Part shown: piece by piece, positions 1 through 7,474 of the stretch
How the letters are laid out: the number at the start of each line of letters is the position of its first letter
Numbering within the stretch: the first letter of the stretch is position 1
DNA from: Gemmatimonadota bacterium
Lineage (GTDB): Bacteria; Gemmatimonadota; Gemmatimonadetes; Palauibacterales; Palauibacteraceae
Length of the DNA: 8,980 nt
Reading direction: 5' to 3'
Assembly (NCBI GenBank): GCA_016649455.1
Contig: JAENXO010000080.1
Location: 1-8,980 of the forward strand
Notes under the pieces: generated by a model
Told to the model about the DNA's origin: nothing
Database searches by the model: none
What the model saw: the letters and a program-made list of their open reading frames with translations, nothing else
Translations under genes and position numbers: made by a program

Positions 1-236
1 AAACAGCGTCGATCTTCTTCTACGAAGTGAACCGTGGATGCGCCTCGCGACAATGCCTCGATGCCGAGCGCGCCGGAACCCGCGAACAGGTCGATCGCGG
101 TCGATCCACTGATCCGATCGCCGAGAGCGCTGAACCAGGCCTCCCTCACCCGTTCGCCCGTAGGCCGTACCTGGCGACCGGGCGGCACTTCGATCCGCCT
201 CCCACCGAACTCCCCGGCCACGATCCGCAGACTCAT
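1..236 (-). CDS. rsmD: 16S rRNA (guanine(966)-N2)-methyltransferase RsmD, N-terminal part (cut by window edge)
   Basis: The first 78 codons of an RsmD-type SAM-dependent methyltransferase; the gene continues beyond base 1. The family methylates the exocyclic N2 of G966 in 16S rRNA during 30S assembly. Seen here: the family's N-terminal opening RIVAGEFGGRRI (residues 4-15), the RPTGERVREAWF block (24-35), and the SAM-binding motif I, DLFAGSGALGIEALSRGA (49-66). The catalytic NPPY-type motif lies outside the window. The ATG at 236 overlaps the recJ stop codon as ATGA, so translation is probably coupled to recJ; no good Shine-Dalgarno sequence precedes it, which fits coupling. It is the last visible gene of the minus-strand train. 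Identity is supported by several consecutive family motifs; only the missing C-terminus limits certainty. Confidence 0.93.
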   Translation of the reverse strand, partial: MSLRIVAGEFGGRRIEVPPGRQVRPTGERVREAWFSALGDRISGSTAIDLFAGSGALGIEALSRGASTVHFVEEDRRC

Positions 237-1963
237 TCGCTCGAGACCCGGAAATCCACCAGGCGTCCCTGCAACCGAGTCTTGCCGTTCCACCGATTTT
301 CCTCGAAGTGAAACAGCACGTCGAACCGTCCTCCGGAAGCCGCCTCCGGAAGCCGCGATCCGAGCCCGAATCCGATCGCCTCGAGACTGTCTTCATCTTC
401 AGTCAGCACACAACGAAGATGGGATCCCTCCGGGCCCACGCCCCGAACCTCCCGAAGCTCTACTCCGCGCGCCAGGAAGATTGGAGCCGGGTTGCCCGTT
501 CCAAACGGACTCGCCCGATTCAACCATGTCATCAGAGATGGGTCCGCGGCCCCGATCCGCAGTTCCACGTCGATCTCGAGCCTCTCCTGTCCGGCCCCGG
601 CTCCGAACTCCCGAGCTGCAATCTCCTGCAGATCCGAGGCGAATCGTTCGATACGATCGCGCCGGATCGACAGGCCCGCGGCCATCTGGTGGCCCCCGAA
701 GCGCTCGAGGTGTTCGGACAATTCTTCGAGCGCGGAATGGAGGTGAAAGCCACCGATTGAGCGTCCGGAACCCCGTCCGATGTCTCCATCGAACGAGACC
801 ACGACGGCTGGTCGGTGCGTAGCGTCGACGATCCTCGATGCGACGATCCCGATCACTCCCGGGTGCCAGTCGTCCCCCCACACGACCACCGCACTGTCCG
901 TGGCCGGATCGAACCGGCTCGCGATCTGCGCTTCGACTTCGCTGTATACCCGTTGATCGGCCTGCCTGCGCTCCGCGTTGCGCCGCTCGAGGTAACCGGC
1001 GAGCCGGTCAGCCTCGCCGGGATCCGAGGTCATCAGGAGTTTCACGCCGGAATCCGCGGATCCCATACGACCGACTGAGTTCAGGCGCGGCCCGAGCCGG
1101 AAGGATACATGGTCGGTGCCGACTGAATCCCCCTCCGGCGCGCCGACCCTGGTGAGCAGCGCACGGATACCTGGCTTTCGGCTCACGGCCAGCGCTCGGA
1201 GTCCGGCCCGCACGAGAATGCGGTTTTCCCCCTGCAGCGGCATCTGGTCAGCCACCGTTCCGAGGGCTACGAGGTCGAGGTGCTGATTCAGTTCGCTGGA
1301 CGATATCCCCGCCCGATCGAACAGGGCCTGCGTCAATTTGAACGCGACACCAACCCCGGCCAGCGGCGGAAACGGATATTCACTGTCCGCGCGCATCGGA
1401 TTCACCACCGCGACCGCCAGCGGGAGCTTCGGGCCGGGACGGTGGTGGTCCGTGACGATCACGTCGCACCCCTGGCGCCCGGCTCGAGCCACGGCTTCCA
1501 CCGCCGTGACCCCGCAGTCAGCCGTCACGATCAGCGAAGCCCCGAATCGTCCGGCCTTCTCGAGTCCGGCCTCCGACAGATCGTACCCGTCCCTCGTACG
1601 GTGCGGCACGAACGTCTCGACGATCCCGCCAAGTCTTCGGAAGGCGTGCGTGAGGAGCGCAGCGGCCGACATGCCGTCGGCATCGTAGTCGCCGTGCAGG
1701 AGAATCCTCTCTCCACTGCCGATCGCCCGCTCGATTCGATGGACTGCTATGTCCATGTCCGGCATCAGGAACGGATCGTGAAGGTCGTCGAGGCTGGGAG
1801 ACAGGAACGTCCGGATGTCGGATTCGGATTCGAGTCCGCGGCTCAGCAGCAGCCGGGCAAACTCCGGTGGGAGCCCGAGCCGCGTGGTCAGACTCTTCAG
1901 ACTGTCGTCCGGGACCGGCTCGGGAAAGATCCACTGCCGGCCGACCGAAGTCCGGTCGGTCAT
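233..1963 (-). CDS. recJ: Single-stranded-DNA-specific 5'-3' exonuclease RecJ
   Basis: RecJ degrades single-stranded DNA 5' to 3' in RecF-pathway recombination, mismatch repair and base-excision repair, in the cytoplasm and dependent on Mn/Mg. The 576 residues match the usual bacterial length (E. coli about 577). DHH-superfamily motifs are in order: HGDYDADGMS (90-99, motif I), TADCG (147-151, motif II), VTDHH (170-174, motif III) and LGTVADQMPL (234-243, motif IV). After these come the RLNSVGRM region (293-300), then the DHHA1-type part with GRGSGRS (396-402) and GGHQMAAGLS (423-432). A C-terminal OB-like domain follows (about 460-576, with SPFGTGNPAP at 485-494). All expected metal ligands appear present. 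The ATG at 1963 lies 34 bases after the stop of the zinc-ribbon gene, with only a weak AGG upstream. Its TGA overlaps the rsmD start by four bases. I see no truncation or frameshift. Confidence 0.97.
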   Translation of the reverse strand: MTDRTSVGRQWIFPEPVPDDSLKSLTTRLGLPPEFARLLLSRGLESESDIRTFLSPSLDDLHDPFLMPDMDIAVHRIERAIGSGERILLHGDYDADGMSAAALLTHAFRRLGGIVETFVPHRTRDGYDLSEAGLEKAGRFGASLIVTADCGVTAVEAVARAGRQGCDVIVTDHHRPGPKLPLAVAVVNPMRADSEYPFPPLAGVGVAFKLTQALFDRAGISSSELNQHLDLVALGTVADQMPLQGENRILVRAGLRALAVSRKPGIRALLTRVGAPEGDSVGTDHVSFRLGPRLNSVGRMGSADSGVKLLMTSDPGEADRLAGYLERRNAERRQADQRVYSEVEAQIASRFDPATDSAVVVWGDDWHPGVIGIVASRIVDATHRPAVVVSFDGDIGRGSGRSIGGFHLHSALEELSEHLERFGGHQMAAGLSIRRDRIERFASDLQEIAAREFGAGAGQERLEIDVELRIGAADPSLMTWLNRASPFGTGNPAPIFLARGVELREVRGVGPEGSHLRCVLTEDEDSLEAIGFGLGSRLPEAASGGRFDVLFHFEENRWNGKTRLQGRLVDFRVSSE

Positions 1964-1997
1964 TCGCGCCTGGCGGGCGGTCCAGCGAGCCGGGAGA

Positions 1998-2705
1998 TCA
2001 GCGGTCGGCGTGCAGAATGACTCCGCACGTCTCGCATACGATCAGGGCCTTCCCACCTCTGATCTCGGCCTGGCGCTGCAGCGGAATCGATGTGAAACAA
2101 TGACCGCACACGCCCTCGACCACCGGAGCGAGTGCCTCGGACGTCCGGCCTGCCCGTACTCGATCGTATACCGATCGCACGGATCCATCTATCCTCAGGG
2201 CACGATTCTCTCGCCGGTCACGCTGAATTGCGAGTGAGTCAGCCAATTCGGCGCTCAGCCGATTGATCTCCGACAGTCTCTCGTCCGCCGCCTGCTGTTC
2301 GAGCTCGAGTGCTTCCAACGCGGCCTGGTGCTCAGCACGCACCCTGTCCTGGACCTGCATGCCCTCGAGCATCGCCGTCTCGGCGGAATCCAGATTCTGC
2401 CGGGCCGCATCCATTTCCACGCGAGCAGCCATGGCCGCGCGTTGCTTGGCCACTTCCTGCGCTCGCTGCTGAAGGCGCTTCAGGGTCGCCCGGCCAGCCT
2501 GCACTGTCCGCTCGTACTGCCGCAGCGCCCGATCCGCCTCCTCGACCCGCACCGCGATCGCCGACTCCCCCCGGCGCGCCGCTTCGAGTCTTTCCTCGAG
2601 GAGCCGCGATTCTTCCTCCATGGCACTCAACTCGACCCGGCTTCGGGCGATCTCTCCGTCCATCTCCTGCAGTGACAGGAGTTCGTCCACTACCTGACTC
2701 TCCAT
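1998..2705 (-). CDS. Coiled-coil protein with C-terminal C4 zinc ribbon (DUF164 / CT398-like family)
   Basis: A 235-residue protein. About residues 1-185 are highly charged, Glu/Arg/Ala-rich heptad-like sequence with almost no proline, expected to form a long antiparallel coiled coil. The C-terminus has a four-cysteine zinc ribbon: CGHC (Cys200, Cys203) and CETC (Cys224, Cys227). This architecture is that of the widespread C4-type zinc-ribbon family (DUF164, Chlamydia CT398-like). Its biochemical role is unsettled; the Chlamydia member has been reported to contact RNA polymerase sigma-54 and secretion components. I chose the ATG at 2705 because GGAG sits six bases upstream and conserved-looking sequence (ESQVVDELLSLQEMD) begins there. 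A GTG at 2759 would add 18 unstructured residues and overlap the dnaG stop as GTGA, so it remains a real alternative. The position between dnaG and recJ suggests co-transcription with DNA-processing genes, but no function follows from that alone. Confidence 0.9.
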   Translation of the reverse strand: MESQVVDELLSLQEMDGEIARSRVELSAMEEESRLLEERLEAARRGESAIAVRVEEADRALRQYERTVQAGRATLKRLQQRAQEVAKQRAAMAARVEMDAARQNLDSAETAMLEGMQVQDRVRAEHQAALEALELEQQAADERLSEINRLSAELADSLAIQRDRRENRALRIDGSVRSVYDRVRAGRTSEALAPVVEGVCGHCFTSIPLQRQAEIRGGKALIVCETCGVILHADR

Positions 2706-2711
2706 CCCGCT

Positions 2712-2715
2712 CTCC
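2712..2715 (-). promoter_or_regulatory. Ribosome binding site deciding the start of the zinc-ribbon gene
   Basis: On the minus strand GGAG stands six bases before the ATG at 2705. The competing GTG at 2759 has no Shine-Dalgarno-like sequence at a suitable distance. This favours the shorter protein, although coupling to dnaG through the GTGA overlap could substitute for a ribosome binding site. Confidence 0.55.
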
Positions 2716-2755
2716 GTCCTCGAGTTCTCTGTTCTCGCCGCACGGGTGACCGCCG

Positions 2756-4600
2756 TCACCGCGCCGGCGGCATACCCGGACTCGCGAGGTTTCGTACGAA
2801 ACTCAGGGAAACTCCCGCCCCCCGGAGCAGCTTCGCGATTTCCGACTTTTCCACGAGCAGGCGTCGTGCCTGGTCCTCGTCCGCCAGCTCCAGTTCACGA
2901 TCGATCTGGCGAAGTCGGTCCAACTTTTCCCGGTTCAACAGACGCCGCAGCGCCTCGTCGTATACGTCGCCCGGGTGCATGATTTCGGTCGAGTCTTCCA
3001 TCAGCCGCTCCAGCAGGTCCGCTTCCGCGCCGCCCAGCGAGGACACGAGCGACTCCGTATCCCCATCCTGCCCTGCCGCCTGGAGCGCTACATAGATGGA
3101 GCGAAACCCCGGCTCCCGAAAGTGACTCGCTTCGAGACCGCGCTCAACCGTTTGATCGACCAGGGTCGGATCGCGCAGGACGAGTAGCAGAAGACCGCGC
3201 TCGGCGGCGACATCCGCTTCCGACCCGAACGTCTGCATCGGATCCGGGTCCCGGCCCTCCGTCCCCGGTTCCGGCTCCCCGGAGTGCCGCCAGGCCCGCG
3301 GGCCGGATTCCCGCGCCTGCTCACGAGCCACTTCGCTCACCAGGGTGTCGCGCCGAACCCCCGTGCGCTCAGCCGCCCGCCCGAGATACAGGTCCCTCAG
3401 GGCCGGGTCCTGCACCGAGCGCAACGTACTGAGCAGTCCATCCACCGCGCGTCGACGTCCTTCAATGCTCTCGAGATAGCCTTGCCGTTCGAGGATCTGG
3501 AGCTTTCGCTCGAGAACGTCGACCGCGTCATCGAGCAACTCGCTGAGCACCTCGGGACCGGCTCGTTGCAGAAGCGAGTCCGGATCTTCCCCTGGCGGAA
3601 GGCTGACCACCATGGGATGAACGCCCGCCGCCAGCAACGCGTCACCTGCCCGGAACGTGGCCTTGAGACCGGCCGCATCACTGTCATACAACAGGAACAC
3701 CTTCCGACCATACCTCCCCAGCAACTCCGCCTGTTCGTGCGTCAGCGAAGTCCCCAACGGGGCGATGGCCGTCAGGAACCCGCTTCGGTGAAGAGCCAAC
3801 ACGTCCATGTAGCCCTCGCACAGAAGCGACGCATCCTCCCGGCGAATCTCGTGACGCGCCCATCCGAGGCCGTACAGGGTTCTCCCCTTGTGGAAGATCG
3901 GGCTCTCCGGCGAATTGATGTACTTGGGGATGCCTTCGGCTTCCGATGCGAGGATTCGCCCGCCAAACGCGATCGGCCGGTCTCTCAGATCGTGGATCGG
4001 GAAGATGAGCCGGCCCCGGAAGCGGTCGTACGGCTCCTCCGCGCGCTCGCTGGTCGCGAGCAGGCCTGTTTCGAGCAGTTCCCCGTCGTCAATCCCCCTC
4101 GCCTTCGCTGCGTCGCGAAGTGCTCGCCACTGGTCCGGCGCCCACCCGAGACGGAAGCGATCGAGGTCATCTTCCTCGAAGCCGCGCTCCACGAGATAGC
4201 GACGGGCGGCCCTGCCTTCCGACTCGTCGTGCAACTGCTCCCTGAACCACTCCTCCGCGAATGCCACGACCTCGCGGAGCGGCCCCCACGGATCCTCGCG
4301 AACCTCGCGATCTTCGGGAACTTCGATTCCGATTCGGGAGGCTACGTGCCGGACGGCGGAGGGAAAGTCGAGTCCGAGGTGCTTCATGAAGAAAGCGAAG
4401 ATGTCCCCGCCTTCGCCGCACACAAAACACTTGAACAGGCCGCGTCCAGGATCCACCGAAAAATTCGGGCCCTCGCCTCCATGAAGAGGACAGGGCCCGC
4501 GCCACGTGCGTCCGGAACGCTTGAGTGACGTATATTCGCCGAGGAGGTCTACGATTTCCGCGCGTTCGCGGATCTCCTCGACCAGTTCGTCCTTTACCAT
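2756..4600 (-). CDS. dnaG: DNA primase DnaG
   Basis: DnaG makes the RNA primers for leading- and lagging-strand replication, working with the replicative helicase DnaB. At 614 residues it has the full bacterial length. Domains in order: the CHC2 zinc-binding domain with CPLH (Cys37, His40) and CFVC (Cys58, Cys61); the RNA-polymerase basic subdomain with the block around YDRFRGRLIFPIHD (191-204) and YINSPESPIFHKGRTLYGL (227-245); and the Toprim core with CEGYMD (261-266, catalytic Glu262) and LLYDSDAAG (303-311, Asp306 and Asp308), followed by GEDPDSLL (337-344). A low-complexity Glu/Pro/Arg linker (about 425-460) leads to a helical C-terminal domain (about 465-600) in the position of the DnaB-binding domain. 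The ATG at 4600 follows the mutS2 stop by 13 bases, with AAGG upstream. Bacterial dnaG often sits with rpsU and rpoD; here it lies between mutS2 and a zinc-ribbon gene. No missing key residue was seen. Confidence 0.98.
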   Translation of the reverse strand: MVKDELVEEIRERAEIVDLLGEYTSLKRSGRTWRGPCPLHGGEGPNFSVDPGRGLFKCFVCGEGGDIFAFFMKHLGLDFPSAVRHVASRIGIEVPEDREVREDPWGPLREVVAFAEEWFREQLHDESEGRAARRYLVERGFEEDDLDRFRLGWAPDQWRALRDAAKARGIDDGELLETGLLATSERAEEPYDRFRGRLIFPIHDLRDRPIAFGGRILASEAEGIPKYINSPESPIFHKGRTLYGLGWARHEIRREDASLLCEGYMDVLALHRSGFLTAIAPLGTSLTHEQAELLGRYGRKVFLLYDSDAAGLKATFRAGDALLAAGVHPMVVSLPPGEDPDSLLQRAGPEVLSELLDDAVDVLERKLQILERQGYLESIEGRRRAVDGLLSTLRSVQDPALRDLYLGRAAERTGVRRDTLVSEVAREQARESGPRAWRHSGEPEPGTEGRDPDPMQTFGSEADVAAERGLLLLVLRDPTLVDQTVERGLEASHFREPGFRSIYVALQAAGQDGDTESLVSSLGGAEADLLERLMEDSTEIMHPGDVYDEALRRLLNREKLDRLRQIDRELELADEDQARRLLVEKSEIAKLLRGAGVSLSFVRNLASPGMPPAR

Positions 4601-4613
4601 CTACTGCCTTGCC

Positions 4614-7145
4614 TCAGTCTCCACCTCCCATAAACTCGACTACGGTAACTCCGGATCCCCCTTCCTCGAAACCTCCGGGTCGAAGACTGGACACACGGCG
4701 ATCGGCCTCCAGCAGACGCGCGACCTCTTTCCGCAAGGCGTAGGTGCCTTTCCCGTGGATGATCCGGAGAGTCGGCAGTTCGGCAACGAACGCCGAATCG
4801 ACGGCCTGGACGAGCGAGGCCTCGATCTCATCCACTCGCAGGCCCCGGAGATCCACTTCCGGTCGTGCGACGATTTCCGGCAGCCGCAGTTCGGCAACAC
4901 GGTCCTCACGCTCGTGCCTTCCGCGGACTCTTCTTTCCGCCTGTCCCCGGGGCACGGGCTCGACATCGGCAACCGGGACCTCGACCCGCACACCGCCTGC
5001 CTCCAGGACCGCCCGGTCCCCTCGCAGTTCTACGACGACTCCCTCGAGTCCGAGCGACCTGGATCGGACCCGAAGACCGGTCTCGGCCACAGTCCCGTCG
5101 GCGGCCTGCCGTTCACTCTCGCCCGTCGCGTCAGGGGGCATCCTCGACTCGCGAAACAGCCGCTCGACGCGAGACCTGACGTCGGCCGCCGCTGCCTCTG
5201 CCGCCTCGCTGGAGTCCGGCCGAGCGTCAGGCGCCGCGGCACGCCGGAACTCGACACGAAGTCGCTCGATTTCCGCGGCGACTTCTCCCCTCGCCTGCTT
5301 CAAATACCGCTCGGCCCTTGCCTTTCCTTCCCGTTCCAGCTGTTTCTCCCTGCGGGCCGCCCGCTCCTCGGCCCCCTCGAGTCGTTCCTCCCGCTCCTGC
5401 GCCCGCCTCGTGTCGATGCGAGCCTCGGCCGTGAGTTCGGCGAGTTCTGCCTCTCGTTGCTCGAGACTGGCCAGCAGACCCTCGACGCGACGGTCTTCCT
5501 CGCCGACCCTCGACTTCGCGTCTTCCAGAACGTCCTCCGGCAGTCCGAGCCGCGCGGCGATCTCCAGCGCATAGCTGCGCCCGGGGAGGTCCCGTACGAG
5601 GCGGAACGTCGGCCTGAGAGCCCGGGTGTCGAACTGGAGAGACGCGTTCACGATCTGCGGATCCTCGGTCGCGAGAGCCTTCAGAGCGCCGAGATGAGTC
5701 GTCGCGACCGTCAGGCGGGCCTGGCCCGCGAGGCGCTGCAGCACCGCCGAGGCCAGCGCCGCACCTTCCGCGGGGTCCGTGCTGGACCCGATTTCGTCGA
5801 GCAGCACGAGGGAGTGCATGTCGGCCTCCTCGAGCGTCTGACGCACACTCTCCATCTGAGCGCTGAAGGTGGACAGCGACGCGGAGATCGACTGCTCGTC
5901 ACCGATCACCGTGAACAGATCCCGATACACGGGCAGTCGCGTTCCCGGACCGGCGGGCGGAATGATTCCCGCCTGCGCCAGGAGAGATGTCAGCCCGACT
6001 GTCTTCAGCAGCACGGTCTTGCCGCCGGCATTCGGACCGCTGACCAGGAGCACGCTCTCCCCGCGGCCAAGCTCGAGGTCGAAAGGCACCGACGGCTCTT
6101 CCCCGGATACGAGAAGCGGGTGGTGAACCCGCACCAGGCGAAGATCGATCTCCGCGGCCTCGTCCGAATCAGGATCGAGGAATATCGGCCTCGTCCCCCC
6201 GTGGTCGAGCGCCCACCTGGCCCGGGCATACAGGGAATCAGCCTCGGAAAGGGCCTCCAGGCTCTGCACGAGATCCTCTGCCCTCGGCCGGGCCGCGGCT
6301 GTGAGCTGCCTGAGGATGCGCGCGATTTCCCGCAGCTCTTCGCGCTCCAGCTCGGCGAGGCGATTCATCGGCTGGATCGCCTGGGGCGGCTCAACGAACA
6401 CCGTCCTGTGCGTGGCTGACTCGTCGTGCACGATCCCGCCGACCTCCGACATTCCCTCCCGTCGAATCGGGATGCAGTAGCGCCCCGATCGGATCGTCAC
6501 GGAACCATCCGGTACCTGGATTCGATCCGACAGCGACCGGGCGAACGTCTCCAGCCTCCGCACGATCGATGAGCGAGAAGAGCGGAGCCCGCGCCGGATC
6601 CGGCGCAGGTCCGGAGAAGCCGAGTCGGCCAGGCCACCAGAGGAGTCGAACGCCGCGAGCAGGCGCTGCTCGAGCGATTCGGCCTTGAGCATGCGGCCGC
6701 CGATTTCCGCCATTCCCGGGAGTTCGTCTGGGAATCTCCGCAGATCGCCTCTGCCTTGCCTGGACGACGTCAACAACCGAGCGACGCCCTCCAGCTCGCT
6801 CGCATCCAGCACGGACCCTTCCAGCGCGAGGCGCCTCAGCGGGCCGTGCACATCAGGGATCGGGGGGGGGACCCAGTCGAACTTGAGCAGCAGGCCGACC
6901 ATCTCGTCGGCGATCCGGAGGGCAGCCTCCGCCGCACCCCGGGTACGTTCCGGGACCAGGCTGCGAACGTGCTCTGCGCCAGCGGCAGACGAGGCGAGTG
7001 CCGAAATCCGGTTCAGCACCTCCGGCCATTCGAGCCGCAGCAGAGCCTGCGGCCCACACGCCCGCCCCCGAAGCCCGTCGCCGACCGCGCTCCCACGCCC
7101 GGGCTGGCCGGAAGCGGCACGATCCGGATTCAACCCGGCGGCCAC
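4614..7145 (-). CDS. mutS2: MutS2 family ATPase/endonuclease with C-terminal Smr domain
   Basis: MutS2 is a MutS-like ATPase lacking the mismatch-recognition domain. Family members are linked to suppression of recombination and, in Bacillus, to splitting collided ribosomes. The 843 residues show the clamp/lever helices (about 36-330) and the ATPase, with Walker A SGPNAGGKT (369-377), the STFSAQM segment (425-431) and Walker B LVLLDE (446-451) followed by IGSSTDP (452-458). An ABC-type dimer helix carries ATTHLGALK (481-489). Then come a long charged coiled coil (about 545-665), a KOW-like beta segment (about 690-731) and the Smr domain with VDLRG (764-768) and IIHGKG (795-800). HGKGTY replaces the commoner HGKGTG. 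The GTG start at 7145 has AGGCGGA just upstream and overlaps the HIT gene by 16 bases. A TTG four codons later (7133) would give a TTGA overlap. Recognisable family sequence begins near residue 35, so about 30 extra N-terminal residues are unexplained. Confidence 0.95.
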   Translation of the reverse strand: MAAGLNPDRAASGQPGRGSAVGDGLRGRACGPQALLRLEWPEVLNRISALASSAAGAEHVRSLVPERTRGAAEAALRIADEMVGLLLKFDWVPPPIPDVHGPLRRLALEGSVLDASELEGVARLLTSSRQGRGDLRRFPDELPGMAEIGGRMLKAESLEQRLLAAFDSSGGLADSASPDLRRIRRGLRSSRSSIVRRLETFARSLSDRIQVPDGSVTIRSGRYCIPIRREGMSEVGGIVHDESATHRTVFVEPPQAIQPMNRLAELEREELREIARILRQLTAAARPRAEDLVQSLEALSEADSLYARARWALDHGGTRPIFLDPDSDEAAEIDLRLVRVHHPLLVSGEEPSVPFDLELGRGESVLLVSGPNAGGKTVLLKTVGLTSLLAQAGIIPPAGPGTRLPVYRDLFTVIGDEQSISASLSTFSAQMESVRQTLEEADMHSLVLLDEIGSSTDPAEGAALASAVLQRLAGQARLTVATTHLGALKALATEDPQIVNASLQFDTRALRPTFRLVRDLPGRSYALEIAARLGLPEDVLEDAKSRVGEEDRRVEGLLASLEQREAELAELTAEARIDTRRAQEREERLEGAEERAARREKQLEREGKARAERYLKQARGEVAAEIERLRVEFRRAAAPDARPDSSEAAEAAAADVRSRVERLFRESRMPPDATGESERQAADGTVAETGLRVRSRSLGLEGVVVELRGDRAVLEAGGVRVEVPVADVEPVPRGQAERRVRGRHEREDRVAELRLPEIVARPEVDLRGLRVDEIEASLVQAVDSAFVAELPTLRIIHGKGTYALRKEVARLLEADRRVSSLRPGGFEEGGSGVTVVEFMGGGD
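6862..6870. repeat. Nine-base G/C homopolymer inside mutS2
   Basis: Nine consecutive G on the plus strand (C on the coding strand) encode part of the WVPPPIP segment, residues 91-97 of MutS2. The reading frame is intact across the run, with family-like sequence on both sides. It is the longest mononucleotide run I noticed in the window. Confidence 0.95.
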
Positions 7146-7474
7146 CGCATCCGCCTGCCACCCAGAACGTGGAAATGCAGGTGCATCACACTCTGCCCAG
7201 CTCGCTCGCCCACGTTGGTAACGATTCGAAACCCGTCCTGCTCAAGCCCCTCTGTGCGCGCTACGACCGAGGCGGCCCGCAGCAACTCCCCCGCGAGATC
7301 GGAGTCGGTCTCGAGATCGGCCGCGCTTTCGACGTGTACGCGGGGAATCACGAGGACATGGACCGGGGCCTGGGGCTGAATGTCCCGGAATGCGACCCAG
7401 CCTTCGTCTTCGGCTACGATATCCGCGGGGATCTCGCCCGCTGCGATACGACAGAACAGGCAGTCGGCGGTCAT
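7130..7474 (-). CDS. HIT/Hint-family nucleotide phosphoramidase or hydrolase
   Basis: A 114-residue protein of the Hint branch of the histidine-triad superfamily; these enzymes hydrolyse nucleoside phosphoramidates and acyl-adenylates. Seen here: the opening CLFCRIAAGEIPA (5-17), with Cys5 and Cys8 as likely zinc ligands together with His39 and His47. The block APVHVLVIPRVH (36-47) follows, then the triad HLHFHVLGG (98-106), whose middle residue His100 is expected to be the nucleophile. The C-terminal ending is MRWPPG, as in many Hint proteins. Length is normal for the family. The ATG at 7474 overlaps the rsmE stop as ATGA and has AGGGAG seven bases upstream. The same frame stays open far upstream, but that stretch has no HIT-like sequence and overlaps rsmE. 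The physiological substrate cannot be told from sequence. Confidence 0.95.
   Translation of the reverse strand: MTADCLFCRIAAGEIPADIVAEDEGWVAFRDIQPQAPVHVLVIPRVHVESAADLETDSDLAGELLRAASVVARTEGLEQDGFRIVTNVGERAGQSVMHLHFHVLGGRRMRWPPG

Noticed and set aside
34..822. A 262-codon plus-strand frame, and a 246-codon one at 1280-2020, antisense to recJ.
   Set aside because: They are composition-driven shadows of recJ and rsmD; the translations are low-complexity and Arg/Pro-rich.
3284..4528. A 414-codon open frame on the plus strand, antisense to dnaG.
   Set aside because: It is opposite the conserved DnaG catalytic core, with no motif of its own and no ribosome binding site that stands out.
4506..6419. 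A 637-codon open frame on the plus strand, antisense to mutS2.
   Set aside because: It lies opposite a clear MutS2 gene and its translation is Arg/Pro/Gly-rich with no domain I recognise. Long antisense frames are expected in GC-rich genes because stop codons are rare there.
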